From positions 806,001 to 870,000 of the forward strand of contig CAWJNX010000002.1 of assembly GCA_963844395.1 (NCBI GenBank): a DNA stretch of 64,000 nt. Reading direction: 5' to 3'. Both the position numbers and the translations under genes were made by a program. Position 1 is the first letter of the stretch. Each line of letters opens with the position of its first letter. The notes under the pieces are model-generated. The model was given only the letters and a program-made list of their open reading frames with translations, did not search any database and was not told the origin of the DNA. Of the stretch, positions 24,827-32,724 are shown piece by piece. Origin of the DNA: VRUE01 sp963844395 (GTDB lineage Bacteria; Actinomycetota; Thermoleophilia; Solirubrobacterales; 70-9).

Positions 24827-25396
24827 ATGTTCCCGCTCAACCTCCCCAACCTGCTGACCCTGCTTCGCATCCTCGCGGTACCGGTCGTCGTCGTCGCGCT
24901 GCTCGGCGAGACGCCGAACGGCGACACCCTGGCCGCCGCCGTCTTCGCCCTGGCGGCGCTGACCGATGGGCTCGACGGCTATTTCGCCCGTTCGCGCGAT
25001 GCGATCACCACCTTCGGCAAGCTGATGGACCCGTTCGCCGACAAGCTCCTGATCACGGCGGCGCTCCTCTCGCTGGTCTCGCTGAACCGGCTCGAGGCCT
25101 GGGTGGCGATGGTGATTATCGCCCGCGAGGTCACCGTCACCGGCCTGCGCGCGATCGCCGCCGAGCGCGGCGTCGTGATCTCGGCCAGCTGGCTGGGCAA
25201 GCTGAAGACCGTGCTGCAGATCGCCGCCGTCTTCGCCCTGATCGCGACCAACCCGGCTCCCGGTTGGGTCGACGGCCTCGTCTACCTTGCCGTCGCGGTG
25301 ACGGTGATCAGCGGTGCCGACTACTTCTTCGGCCTGCGCCGCCGCCTCGAGGCGAAGCGACATTCCGATGACAGGCCAAGCGCATCTCGATGCTAG
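24827..25396 (+). CDS. pgsA: CDP-diacylglycerol-glycerol-3-phosphate 3-phosphatidyltransferase
   Basis: 189 residues. N-terminal LNLPNLLTLLRILAVPVVVV is typical of PgsA. The CDP-alcohol phosphotransferase signature DGxxAR-x8-G-x3-D-x3-D is intact in LTDGLDGYFARSRDAITTFG and KLMDPFADK. Four to five TM helices. It makes phosphatidylglycerophosphate, the precursor of phosphatidylglycerol and cardiolipin. The C-terminus after about residue 178 is loosely conserved. Its stop lies 9 bp before the VapB start. Confidence 0.88.
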   Translation: MFPLNLPNLLTLLRILAVPVVVVALLGETPNGDTLAAAVFALAALTDGLDGYFARSRDAITTFGKLMDPFADKLLITAALLSLVSLNRLEAWVAMVIIAREVTVTGLRAIAAERGVVISASWLGKLKTVLQIAAVFALIATNPAPGWVDGLVYLAVAVTVISGADYFFGLRRRLEAKRHSDDRPSASRC

Positions 25397-25405
25397 ACTC
25401 ACTGC

Positions 25406-25645
25406 ATGCGTACGACGGTCACTCTTTCCGACGACGTGGCTGCCAGCATTGAAAGGCTGCGACGTGAGCGGGGGCTTGGGCTCAGCGAGGCTGTCAACGA
25501 TCTCATCCGTGCCGGACTCATGAATCGAGGCGCCAAGCAGCGCGTGGAGTTTCCGACCTTCGACATGGGGATCGGCATCGACGTCCGCAACGTCGGTGAG
25601 GCGATCGAGGCGATCGAGGCGGACGACGCGCCAGCGGCGCCCTGA
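25406..25645 (+). CDS. Ribbon-helix-helix antitoxin (VapB type)
   Basis: 79 residues: MRTTVTLSDDVAASIERLRR is a ribbon-helix-helix DNA-binding strand and first helix, and GLSEAVNDLIRAGLM the second helix. The acidic tail (AIEAIEADDAPA) is the part that usually wraps the toxin. Its TGA shares one base with the toxin ATG. GCTAGACT, a possible -10, lies about 9 bp before the ATG, so the mRNA may be leaderless. Confidence 0.88.
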   Translation: MRTTVTLSDDVAASIERLRRERGLGLSEAVNDLIRAGLMNRGAKQRVEFPTFDMGIGIDVRNVGEAIEAIEADDAPAAP

Positions 25646-26073
25646 TGCTCGTCGACGCCAATCTCCTCCTCTACGCGATCGACGAGAAGAGCAGGTTCCA
25701 CCAGCCAGCCCGCGAGTGGCTGCTCGCCCAGCTGAACGGCAGCAAGCGGGTCGGGCTGCCGTGGCAGAGCCTCGCGGCTTTCCTGCGTCTCGCCACCCAC
25801 CCGCGAGTGGCGAGCCGTCCGCTGGCGCCGTCGGAGGCCTGGCAGACCGTAACGGCCTGGCTTGCGGCGTCGGCCGCCTGGATCCCTCAACCGGGTCTCA
25901 AGCACCCCGAGCTGTTCGGCGAGCTACTCGTCCGTCATGAGGCCACTGGGAATCTCGTTCCCGACATCCAGCTCGCCGCGCTCGCACTCGAGCACGGCCT
26001 GACGGTTTACTCGGCCGACACCGACTTCGCGCGCTTCACCGAGGTGTCTTGGCAGAATCCGCTCGCGCGGTAG
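25645..26073 (+). CDS. PIN-domain ribonuclease toxin (VapC type)
   Basis: 142 residues. Acidic PIN positions are visible: Asp4 in MLVDANLLLYA, an alpha-helical WQSLAAFLRLATHP segment, Asp in LVPDIQLAALALEHG and Asp in YSADTDFARF. This is the VapC subtype with a TATHP-like central block common in actinobacteria. It cleaves RNA, usually tRNA, when unbound by antitoxin. It overlaps the antitoxin by one base and converges on folE2. Confidence 0.9.
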   Translation: MLVDANLLLYAIDEKSRFHQPAREWLLAQLNGSKRVGLPWQSLAAFLRLATHPRVASRPLAPSEAWQTVTAWLAASAAWIPQPGLKHPELFGELLVRHEATGNLVPDIQLAALALEHGLTVYSADTDFARFTEVSWQNPLAR

Positions 26074-26076
26074 GCG

Positions 26077-27081
26077 TCAGGTCGCCGGCGCCTCCAGCCA
26101 CTCCCTGACGGTCATGTGGCGACGCTCGTGCTCGCCGCTCTCCAGCTCGGTGCGCAGGTCGTCGAGCTTGCCGTAGCGCTCGGCGACCACGTTGTGGCGG
26201 TGGATCGTCTCCAGGTTCTCCTGGCGAGCCATCACGAAGGCGTCTCCGGGGAGGTCCGGATAGTCCTCGACCACGCGGCGCAGCATCTCGCGCACGCAGT
26301 CCTCGACGAAGCGCGGCTGCGCGTGCGCCTTGGCGACGACCGCCAGCTCGTCGGGCCGCTTCATCAGCTCGTAGATCTCCGAGCTCATCGACTGCTCGAC
26401 GATCCGCAGCAGCTCGGGCGCGTCGATCCAGGCCGGACCGCCCTCGGGGCAGCCGACGTGGAGGCTGCCGATGCCGCGCTGGTTGTGGGTCGCGAGCGGC
26501 ACCGCCTCGATCGCCAGCTCGATCTGCTCGGTGTCGAAGCCGCGCTCGGCGAGCCGTTCGCGGGCCAGGCCGCCAACCATCTCCTGCGCACAGGGGCAGG
26601 CGGTCATGCCCTGGGCCTGGACGCCGGTCAACGTCCGCGTGCCGCGCAGCGAGTCGACTGCGGTCCCGAAGAGGACGTAGATCTCCTGGGTCGGCAGGCC
26701 GCTCGCCGGCGTCGTCACCGTCTCCGGATAGCGGGCCGTGACCGAGACTTCGGCGCGCAGCCCGTCCTGACCCTCCCGCACCCGCTCGGCGACGTGGGCG
26801 GCGAGGACCTCGGCCCGGAACGCCTCGCCGAGTACGACCTCGTCGATCGCCTCGCCGACGACTTCCTCGAAGCGGGACATGTGGACACCGGCCTGGCGGG
26901 GGTTGAGGTTGACGAAGCACTCGAACTCGGCGTGGAAGAGGTTCTCGGTGCCGTCGGCCTTGACGCGGATCACCTTCTCGATCCCAGTGACGCCGACTCT
27001 CGAGAGGCTGATTTGGGTTGCCGGCGCCGACGACTGGACGTCGGCTGCAGTGGGGGAGAGGGTGGTGGAGCGGCTCGCCAT
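26077..27081 (-). CDS. folE2: GTP cyclohydrolase I, type IB
   Basis: 334 residues. The hallmark GMTACPCAQEMV carries the metal-ligand Cys of FolE2/MptA-type enzymes, and THNQRGIGSLHVG and RFVEDCVREMLRRV are further conserved blocks. It converts GTP to 7,8-dihydroneopterin triphosphate at the start of folate and deazaguanine pathways, using metals other than zinc where needed. A pterin carbinolamine dehydratase gene lies elsewhere in the window (50158). It is divergent from the sigma factor gene. Confidence 0.92.
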   Translation of the reverse strand: MASRSTTLSPTAADVQSSAPATQISLSRVGVTGIEKVIRVKADGTENLFHAEFECFVNLNPRQAGVHMSRFEEVVGEAIDEVVLGEAFRAEVLAAHVAERVREGQDGLRAEVSVTARYPETVTTPASGLPTQEIYVLFGTAVDSLRGTRTLTGVQAQGMTACPCAQEMVGGLARERLAERGFDTEQIELAIEAVPLATHNQRGIGSLHVGCPEGGPAWIDAPELLRIVEQSMSSEIYELMKRPDELAVVAKAHAQPRFVEDCVREMLRRVVEDYPDLPGDAFVMARQENLETIHRHNVVAERYGKLDDLRTELESGEHERRHMTVREWLEAPAT

Positions 27082-27154
27082 CGGCTTATTAAGAGTAAGC
27101 GACGAGGGAGCCGCGATGGCGTGGGGCGACCCCCAATCCCGTGCTCGATCCCCC

Positions 27155-27160
27155 TATACT
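27155..27160 (+). promoter_or_regulatory. -10 box of the sigma-factor gene
   Basis: TATACT lies 73 bp before the ATG at 27234 in the folE2-sigA divergent region. No good -35 sequence is visible 16-18 bp upstream. Confidence 0.4.
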
Positions 27161-27233
27161 CCGCCGTGGCCGGAGCAATGGGGCCGGTCGGGACGGGGAA
27201 TCGGGTTGCACCGGAGGCAGTGAAATCGAGCCT

Positions 27234-28358
27234 ATGGAAACGGTCCCGCAGGGGCTGGATCAGGATTCGAACGCGCAGCCGTTCGCGGAGCCGGAAGAGC
27301 TCCAGGGGCTGATCGCACTCGGCCGCGAGCGCGGCTACCTCACCTTCGAGCAGATCGCCACCACACTCGAGGAGGTGGACGTCACCAAGGAGCAGGTCAC
27401 TGGCCTGCACGCGCGCTTGGTCGAGCACGGGGTCGAAGTGATCGCCGAGGGTGGCGTCAGCACCTACAAGGGACAGCGCGCCGAGACGGTCAACGGCCAG
27501 CCGAAAAAGCCGGAGCTCGACCTGACCGTCGAACCCAGCCTCGACTCGCTGCGGCTTTACCTGCGCTCGATCGGCAAGGTTAACCTGCTCACCGCCGGGC
27601 AAGAGGTCTCCCTGGCGAAGCGGATCGAGCGGGGCGACATGATCGCGAAGCGGCAGATGGTGGAGGCCAACCTGCGCCTCGTCGTTTCGATCGCCAAAGG
27701 CTATTTGGGCCGGGGGCTGAGCTTCCTCGACTTGATCCAGGAGGGATCGCTGGGACTGATCCGGGCGGTGGAGAAGTTCGACTACCGCCGCGGCTACAAG
27801 TTCTCCACCTACGCGACCTGGTGGATTCGCCAGGCGGTGACGCGGGCGATCGCCGACAAGGCGCGGACGATCCGCATCCCGGTCCATATGGTGGAGAAGC
27901 TGAATCGTGTCGCCCACGTCGAGCGCCAGCTCGTGCAGCGGCTGGGTCGCGAGCCGGAGCCGGTCGAGATCGCCGCCGAGCTGCGCTGGCCGCTCGTCGA
28001 GGTCCGCGAGATCCTCCGTGTCGCGCAGCTGCCGGTCTCGCTGGAGAAACCGGTCGGAGACGAGGACGAATCGGAGCTCGGGGACTTCGTTGCCGACGAA
28101 GGGACGGCCGAGCCCTTCGAGGAGGCGAGCGAACACCTCCAGAAGGAGGGCGTGCGGAAGGCGCTCGACGCCCTGCCGGAACGTGAGCGACAGGTGATCC
28201 AGCTGCGCTACGGGCTTTCGGGTTTGGAACCGCTCACCCTCGAGGAGGTTGGCAACACCTTCGGCGTCACCCGCGAGCGAATCCGCCAGATCGAGAACAA
28301 CACGCTGAAAAAGCTGCAGCGCCTCCCTGAGGCGCAGATGCTTCGCGAAGCGAGCTGA
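27234..28358 (+). CDS. sigA: Primary RNA polymerase sigma factor
   Basis: 374 residues from ATG 27234. A short region 1.1-like N-terminus (LIALGRERGYLTFEQIATTL) is followed by region 1.2 (DSLRLYLRSIGKVNLLTAGQ), region 2 (NLRLVVSIAKGYLGRGLSFL, and 2.4 YATWWIRQAVTRAIADKART), region 3 and region 4.2 (TLEEVGNTFGVTRERIRQIE). The full set of regions marks this as the group 1 factor rather than an alternative sigma. Compared with other actinobacterial SigA proteins the N-terminal extension is short. Confidence 0.95.
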   Translation: METVPQGLDQDSNAQPFAEPEELQGLIALGRERGYLTFEQIATTLEEVDVTKEQVTGLHARLVEHGVEVIAEGGVSTYKGQRAETVNGQPKKPELDLTVEPSLDSLRLYLRSIGKVNLLTAGQEVSLAKRIERGDMIAKRQMVEANLRLVVSIAKGYLGRGLSFLDLIQEGSLGLIRAVEKFDYRRGYKFSTYATWWIRQAVTRAIADKARTIRIPVHMVEKLNRVAHVERQLVQRLGREPEPVEIAAELRWPLVEVREILRVAQLPVSLEKPVGDEDESELGDFVADEGTAEPFEEASEHLQKEGVRKALDALPERERQVIQLRYGLSGLEPLTLEEVGNTFGVTRERIRQIENNTLKKLQRLPEAQMLREAS

Positions 28359-28374
28359 CCGAGAGCGACAGCCA

Positions 28375-28839
28375 ATGGCTTTGCTCGGCGACAAGTTCTA
28401 CTCGCGCGCCTCGATGGCGATGGGAGCCGCGGGCCTGCGCCTGACCGGCAAGCTAAACATCCCGCTCTACCGACTCAGCGGTGGGCGGATCGGAGGTCAC
28501 ATCGCCGACGCCCCGGTGCTGCTGCTGACGACCACTGGCCGCAAGTCGGGCCTGCCGCGAACCGCTCCGGTCGTCTATCTCGCCGACGGCGAGAACCTCG
28601 TCGTCATCGGTTCCAATGCGGGACACAACCGGACGCCGGCCTGGTCGCTCAACCTGAAGGCCCAACCCGAGGCGGAAGTAGAGATTGGCCGCGAGCGCCG
28701 CAAGGTGCGAGCGCGGATGGCCGAGGGCGAGGAGCGCACCGAGCTCTGGCGCAAGCACAACAAGCAGTATTCGGGTTTCGACGAATACGAGGCGCGCACC
28801 GACCGCGACATCGCCCTCTTCGTCCTCGAGCCACGCTGA
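28375..28839 (+). CDS. Deazaflavin (F420)-dependent nitroreductase-family protein
   Basis: 154 residues with the split beta-barrel DDN pattern: LLLTTTGRKSGLPRTAPVVYL and VVIGSNAGHNRTPAWSLNLK, where the GRKSG loop binds the cofactor. The family uses reduced F420 or FMN/heme in actinobacteria; the substrate cannot be told. It is 16 bp downstream of sigA and may share its transcript. Confidence 0.88.
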   Translation: MALLGDKFYSRASMAMGAAGLRLTGKLNIPLYRLSGGRIGGHIADAPVLLLTTTGRKSGLPRTAPVVYLADGENLVVIGSNAGHNRTPAWSLNLKAQPEAEVEIGRERRKVRARMAEGEERTELWRKHNKQYSGFDEYEARTDRDIALFVLEPR

Positions 28840-28938
28840 GGACGAAGCCCGCCCGGATTCAAGGGACGTGCCCGCACTTAGACCCCCTATATGGGTGGTT
28901 AACTGCGGACACGTCGGTAGACTCGGCAGCCACCGTCC

Positions 28939-29020
28939 GGGGGAGTGCCCGAGTGGTTAAAGGGGACTGGCTGTAAACCAGTTGGCTCTGCCTACACAGG
29001 TTCGAATCCTGTCTCCCCCA
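28939..29020 (+). tRNA. tRNA-Tyr (GTA)
   Basis: Acceptor GGGGGAG/CTCCCCC, anticodon stem ACTGG/CCAGT with loop CTGTAAA (GTA), a class-II variable arm (TGGCTCTGCCTA) and T arm ACAGGTTCGAATCCTGT. The discriminator A at 29020 is two bases from the next gene's ATG at 29022. Confidence 0.97.
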
Positions 29021-29021
29021 T

Positions 29022-29735
29022 ATGAGCAGCCTCACGGGACGCACGATCGCCATCGCCGGGATCGGAGGCGGTCTGGGCCCCGTCGTCGCGGAGCGGCTCG
29101 CGGCGGCCGGGGCGACGGTTTGCGGCTGTGACCGGCACGAGGGGGCGCCGGACGAGGTGATCGCGGGCTTGGGCCTGCCAGAGGAGCGTTGCGACGCGCG
29201 CGTGGTCGACCTGCTCGACGGGGACGCGGCCCGAGGCTGGTGCGACGCGCTGGTCGAGCGCTTCGGCGGGGTTGACGGCCTTCTTCATCTGGTCGGTGGC
29301 TGGCGCGGCGGGCAGCCCCTGCACGAGGAGCCGCTCTCCGACTGGGCGCTGCTCCACGACTTGCTGATCCGCACCGTCCAGCACACCACCCGCGCTTTCC
29401 ACGACGCCCTCCTCGCCAGCGACCACGGCCGCTTTGTGCTCGTCTCCGCGAAGCAGGCGCAGGCGCCGTCCAACTCGAATGCCGCCTATGCCACCGCCAA
29501 GGCCGCGGCGGAGGCCTGGACCCTAGCCCTGGCCGACGGCTTCCGCGGAAGCTCCGCGACCGCGAACATCATCGTCGTCAACGCGATCCTCACCCCGGCG
29601 ATGCGCGAGCAGGCTCCCGCCGAGGATTACGCCGCCTTCACGCCGGCCGAGCATCTCGCCGAGGCGATCGTCTTTCTCTGCTCCGATGCGGCAGAAAAGA
29701 TGAACGGTCAGCGGTTGCCACTTACCATGGGCTGA
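29022..29735 (+). CDS. Short-chain dehydrogenase/reductase
   Basis: 237 residues. The NAD(P)-binding TIAIAGIGGGLGPVVAERLA replaces the usual TGxxxGIG. The catalytic Ser is in RFVLVSAKQA and YxxxK appears as AAYATAKAAAEAW. It starts at ATG 29022, one base after the tRNA-Tyr discriminator, leaving no room for its own leader. MerR follows one base after its stop. Substrate unknown. Confidence 0.85.
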   Translation: MSSLTGRTIAIAGIGGGLGPVVAERLAAAGATVCGCDRHEGAPDEVIAGLGLPEERCDARVVDLLDGDAARGWCDALVERFGGVDGLLHLVGGWRGGQPLHEEPLSDWALLHDLLIRTVQHTTRAFHDALLASDHGRFVLVSAKQAQAPSNSNAAYATAKAAAEAWTLALADGFRGSSATANIIVVNAILTPAMREQAPAEDYAAFTPAEHLAEAIVFLCSDAAEKMNGQRLPLTMG

Positions 29736-29736
29736 G

Positions 29737-30510
29737 ATGAGCAACAAGCCCGCAGAGGGCGAGATGACGATCCGGGAGCTTGCCGAGCGGACCGGGATGA
29801 CCGTTCGCAACATTCGCGCGCACCAGACGCGGGGCCTGCTGCCGCCGCCCGTGGTCCGCGGCCGCACCGGCTACTACAACGACGAGCACGTTGCGCGGAT
29901 CGAGCTGACCCGCGAGATGCAGGCCGACGGTCTCAATCTGGAGGCGATCAGGCGTGTGCTCGACAGCGGCGACGGGTCGGCAGCGGCAATCTTCGACTTC
30001 ACCCGCGCCCTGCGGACGCCGTTTGAAGATGAGGTGCCGGAGATCTTCGAGGCCGATGAGCTGACGGCGATCTGGGGCGGCGAGTTCGATCCAAAGCTGA
30101 CCAGGCAGGCCGAAAAGCTCGGCGTGCTCCGCGCGCTACCCGACGGGCGGGTTGAGGTAATCAGCCCCAGCCTGGTGCGGGCGGCGGCCGAGCTGGCCGA
30201 GCTTGGGATCGGGTTGGAGGGCGCGATCGCAATTGCGCAAAAGCTGCGACGGCACGCCGACGGCGTGGCGAAGGCGTTCGTCGAGCTGTTCGTCAAGGAG
30301 ATCTGGGACCCGTTCGACGAAGCGGGACGTCCAGAACGTGATTGGCCGCGAATGAACGAGGCACTGGAGCGGCTGCGCCCGCTTGCCTCCGGCGCCCTCT
30401 TGGCGACCTTCCAGATCGCGATGGGGGAGGCGATCGAGAAGCAGAGCGAGCGAACGCTGAGGCTGGCAGCGCGAACGGGGAAGCGGGACGGCAGACGTCG
30501 GCGCCGCTAG
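29737..30510 (+). CDS. MerR-family regulator
   Basis: 257 residues. The N-terminal MerR winged helix is clear: MTIRELAERTGMTVRNIRAHQTRGLLPPP with GYYNDEHVARIELTREMQADGLNLEAIRRVL. The long C-terminal part (about 90-257) has no cysteines, so metal sensing is unlikely; a ligand-binding or dimerisation domain is expected. It lies downstream of the SDR gene, probably in one transcript, and converges on a TetR gene. Confidence 0.9.
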   Translation: MSNKPAEGEMTIRELAERTGMTVRNIRAHQTRGLLPPPVVRGRTGYYNDEHVARIELTREMQADGLNLEAIRRVLDSGDGSAAAIFDFTRALRTPFEDEVPEIFEADELTAIWGGEFDPKLTRQAEKLGVLRALPDGRVEVISPSLVRAAAELAELGIGLEGAIAIAQKLRRHADGVAKAFVELFVKEIWDPFDEAGRPERDWPRMNEALERLRPLASGALLATFQIAMGEAIEKQSERTLRLAARTGKRDGRRRRR

Positions 30511-30528
30511 CGACGGGCCCGCGCCGAG

Positions 30529-31284
30529 TTAAGTGAGCGCTGCGCCCCCCAGTTCCTCTAGCGCGGCCTCGCGGCCCTCGTAGGGCAGGACCGCGAAATA
30601 CATCAGGGAGGGCAGAAGCGAATCGAGGTCGGCCGTTTCCTCTTGCCGGAGCCGGACGTAGAGAAGCGATTCGATCCCGCCGACAACGCCCGCAGCGGCG
30701 ATCCCCGAGGGCGGCTCCTCCAGCTCCTTCCCTGCCTCGGTGTCGAGGCAAGCGGCGAAGCGGTCAAGTAGCTCGTCCCGCCGCCTCAGCCCCGCTGGAC
30801 TCGCGGCGCGTGCCTCGACGACCACGGTGCGGGCGGCATTCGGCTCCTCGGCGATGAACTGCAGCAACGCCCCCAGGCCATTGCGCACGCGCTTGCGCCA
30901 GCTCTCCTCGGCTGCAGCGACGGCCGCCTCCACTCGCTTGCACAGGCGCTTGGCCGATGTGTCGAAGGCGGCGAGGAAGCAGTCCTCCTTATCCTCGAAC
31001 TGCTCGTAGAAGGTGGGCCGCGACACACCCGCCCGACTGAGCACGTCCTGCACGGTGAGCGCCCGGTAGCCCAGCTCGTTTACTGTCTCAAGCATGGCGG
31101 CGAGCAGGCGCTCTCGCTGAATTGCCTTAATCAGATCCGGGGGTAGGGTTCTCACTCCTGCCGGAAAGCGACCCTTCGCCCTGGTCAGAAGTGCAATCGC
31201 CTCGCTTAATTCAGCCTCAGACCATCGATCTCCAACCGCCTTGGCGAGCATGTCGTAGCTGAGGCGGATGCGCTCGGGCGGCAT
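30529..31284 (-). CDS. TetR-family regulator 1
   Basis: 251 residues. An N-terminal extension of about 45 residues precedes the HTH (AMLETVNELGYRALTVQDVLSRAGVSRPTFYEQFEDKEDCFLAAFD). The C-terminal ligand domain follows. It is divergent from the second TetR gene across 107 bp; a -10 sequence (TATAAG) 7 bp before its ATG suggests a leaderless mRNA. Three TetR genes in a row, two on + and one on -, suggest local cross-regulation. Confidence 0.9.
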   Translation of the reverse strand: MPPERIRLSYDMLAKAVGDRWSEAELSEAIALLTRAKGRFPAGVRTLPPDLIKAIQRERLLAAMLETVNELGYRALTVQDVLSRAGVSRPTFYEQFEDKEDCFLAAFDTSAKRLCKRVEAAVAAAEESWRKRVRNGLGALLQFIAEEPNAARTVVVEARAASPAGLRRRDELLDRFAACLDTEAGKELEEPPSGIAAAGVVGGIESLLYVRLRQEETADLDSLLPSLMYFAVLPYEGREAALEELGGAALT

Positions 31285-31291
31285 AGGAAAA

Positions 31292-31316
31292 CTTATACGT
31301 TTCTAATAGAAATCAA
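31292..31316. promoter_or_regulatory. TetR operator overlapping the divergent promoter
   Basis: TTTCTA-A-TAGAAA (31300-31312) is a perfect 13-bp palindrome. It overlaps a minus-strand -10, TATAAG (31292-31297), whose expected start point is at the ATG of TetR 1. Confidence 0.6.
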
Positions 31317-31391
31317 CTAGGCGCTATAACGGTACCAGACAGGTCTTTCGCCTGCATACGTTCGCGCACCGCAAAGGTATTCTTGGTGCCC

Positions 31392-32057
31392 ATGCCTGTT
31401 CGGGGAAAAGGAGCGTCAGGGACTGCTCCCGCGACGGCGGGCTCACGGGGCCGGCCCGTATTGCCGCGCGAGTTCATCGCAACTCACAAGCGCCGTCGAA
31501 TTATGGATGCGCTGGCGGAGCTAAGTGCCGAGCAGGGCTATGACGCGACCAAGATCTCCGACATCGTCCGACGGGCCGCGGTGGCCCGTAAAACCCTGTA
31601 CGACAACTTCACCGGCAAGGAGGAGGTCTTCCTCGCTGCCTTTGACGCATCGGTGGAGGAATTGACCGATCGCATCGAGCAAGCCTGTGTCGTGGCTGGG
31701 GATGGCTGGCAGGGAAGAGTCGAAGCCGGGCTCGAGGCTTTCCTCGATTACATCGCCGAAAACCCGTCGCTCGCCCGCCTCTGCCTAATCGAGGCGCTTT
31801 CCGCGACACCGGCGGCCACCAAGCGCTACGAGGATGCTCTGCAAAGCTTCGTCGAGATGGCGCAGCGGGCTTTTCCCAAGGACGACCGGCTGCCAGAGAC
31901 GACCGAGGAGATACTGGTCGGCAGCGTTGTTTGGATCACCCACCAGCAGATCCGCCGTAGCGAAACCGAGCGCGCCGCAAATCTCTTGTCGGAGCTCTCC
32001 GAGTTCGTACTGGCCCCCTACGTAGGGATTGGCATCGCGGAGGCTGCGGACAAGTAG
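31392..32057 (+). CDS. TetR-family regulator 2
   Basis: 221 residues from ATG 31392. The HTH reads IMDALAELSAEQGYDATKISDIVRRAAVARKTLYDNFTGKEEVFL. The basic N-terminus contains GSRGRPVLPREF, an AT-hook-like GRP element. It is followed closely by a third TetR gene, probably in one operon with dcd and ytoQ. Ligand unknown. Confidence 0.9.
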   Translation: MPVRGKGASGTAPATAGSRGRPVLPREFIATHKRRRIMDALAELSAEQGYDATKISDIVRRAAVARKTLYDNFTGKEEVFLAAFDASVEELTDRIEQACVVAGDGWQGRVEAGLEAFLDYIAENPSLARLCLIEALSATPAATKRYEDALQSFVEMAQRAFPKDDRLPETTEEILVGSVVWITHQQIRRSETERAANLLSELSEFVLAPYVGIGIAEAADK

Positions 32058-32085
32058 GTCTGAGCAGTGGCAGACTCCGGCACCA

Positions 32086-32724
32086 ATGAAATCGTTGCCG
32101 CGTGGCCGCCACGGCCTCTCCCGCGAGTTCGTCGCCCAAAATCAGCGGGAGCGCCTGCTTGCCTCGATTGCCGAGTCGCTGCACGAGCATGGGTATGACA
32201 AGACCACCGTCTCGCTGATAACCGCCCACGCTCGCGTCTCCAAGAGCGACTTCTACCGCCACTTCTCCAGCAAGGACGCCTGCTTCTTCGCCGCCTACGA
32301 CGATGCGGTAGAGCAGTTGCGCAAGCAGGTCCTGGCGGCATGCGCGGGGCGCCGCGATTGGGCCGACGGGGTTTGCGCCGCACTATCGGCTGCCCTCGCG
32401 TTCATTGTGCGCGAGCCGGCCAATGCCGACCTGCTGCTGGTCGAGGGATTGCGCGCCGGGCCGGGAATCTACGAGCGCTTCCAAACTGCGATCCAGAGCT
32501 TCGTCTCCCACCTGCGCGATGGCGCCCCGGTGCCGGCGATCGATGGTATTTCACCGGAGGGCATAGACGACGCAGTGGTCGGCGGCGTCGCCTCGCTGCT
32601 CAGCCGGCGCGTGCTGGCCGGCGAGACCAAGAGCCTGGAGCGGTTCTTCCCGGACGTTGCCGAGTTCACGCTGACTCCCTACCTTGGCAGCGCCGAGGCG
32701 CGCCGCATAATCTCCGCGCGATGA
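32086..32724 (+). CDS. TetR-family regulator 3
   Basis: 212 residues from ATG 32086 (MKSLPRGRHGLSREFVAQNQ). HTH: LHEHGYDKTTVSLITAHARVSKSDFYRHFSSKDACFFAAYD. It closely resembles TetR 2 in layout (REF...QRERLLAS), so the pair probably arose by duplication. Its TGA overlaps the ATG of dcd (ATGA), which links this regulator to nucleotide metabolism. Confidence 0.9.
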   Translation: MKSLPRGRHGLSREFVAQNQRERLLASIAESLHEHGYDKTTVSLITAHARVSKSDFYRHFSSKDACFFAAYDDAVEQLRKQVLAACAGRRDWADGVCAALSAALAFIVREPANADLLLVEGLRAGPGIYERFQTAIQSFVSHLRDGAPVPAIDGISPEGIDDAVVGGVASLLSRRVLAGETKSLERFFPDVAEFTLTPYLGSAEARRIISAR

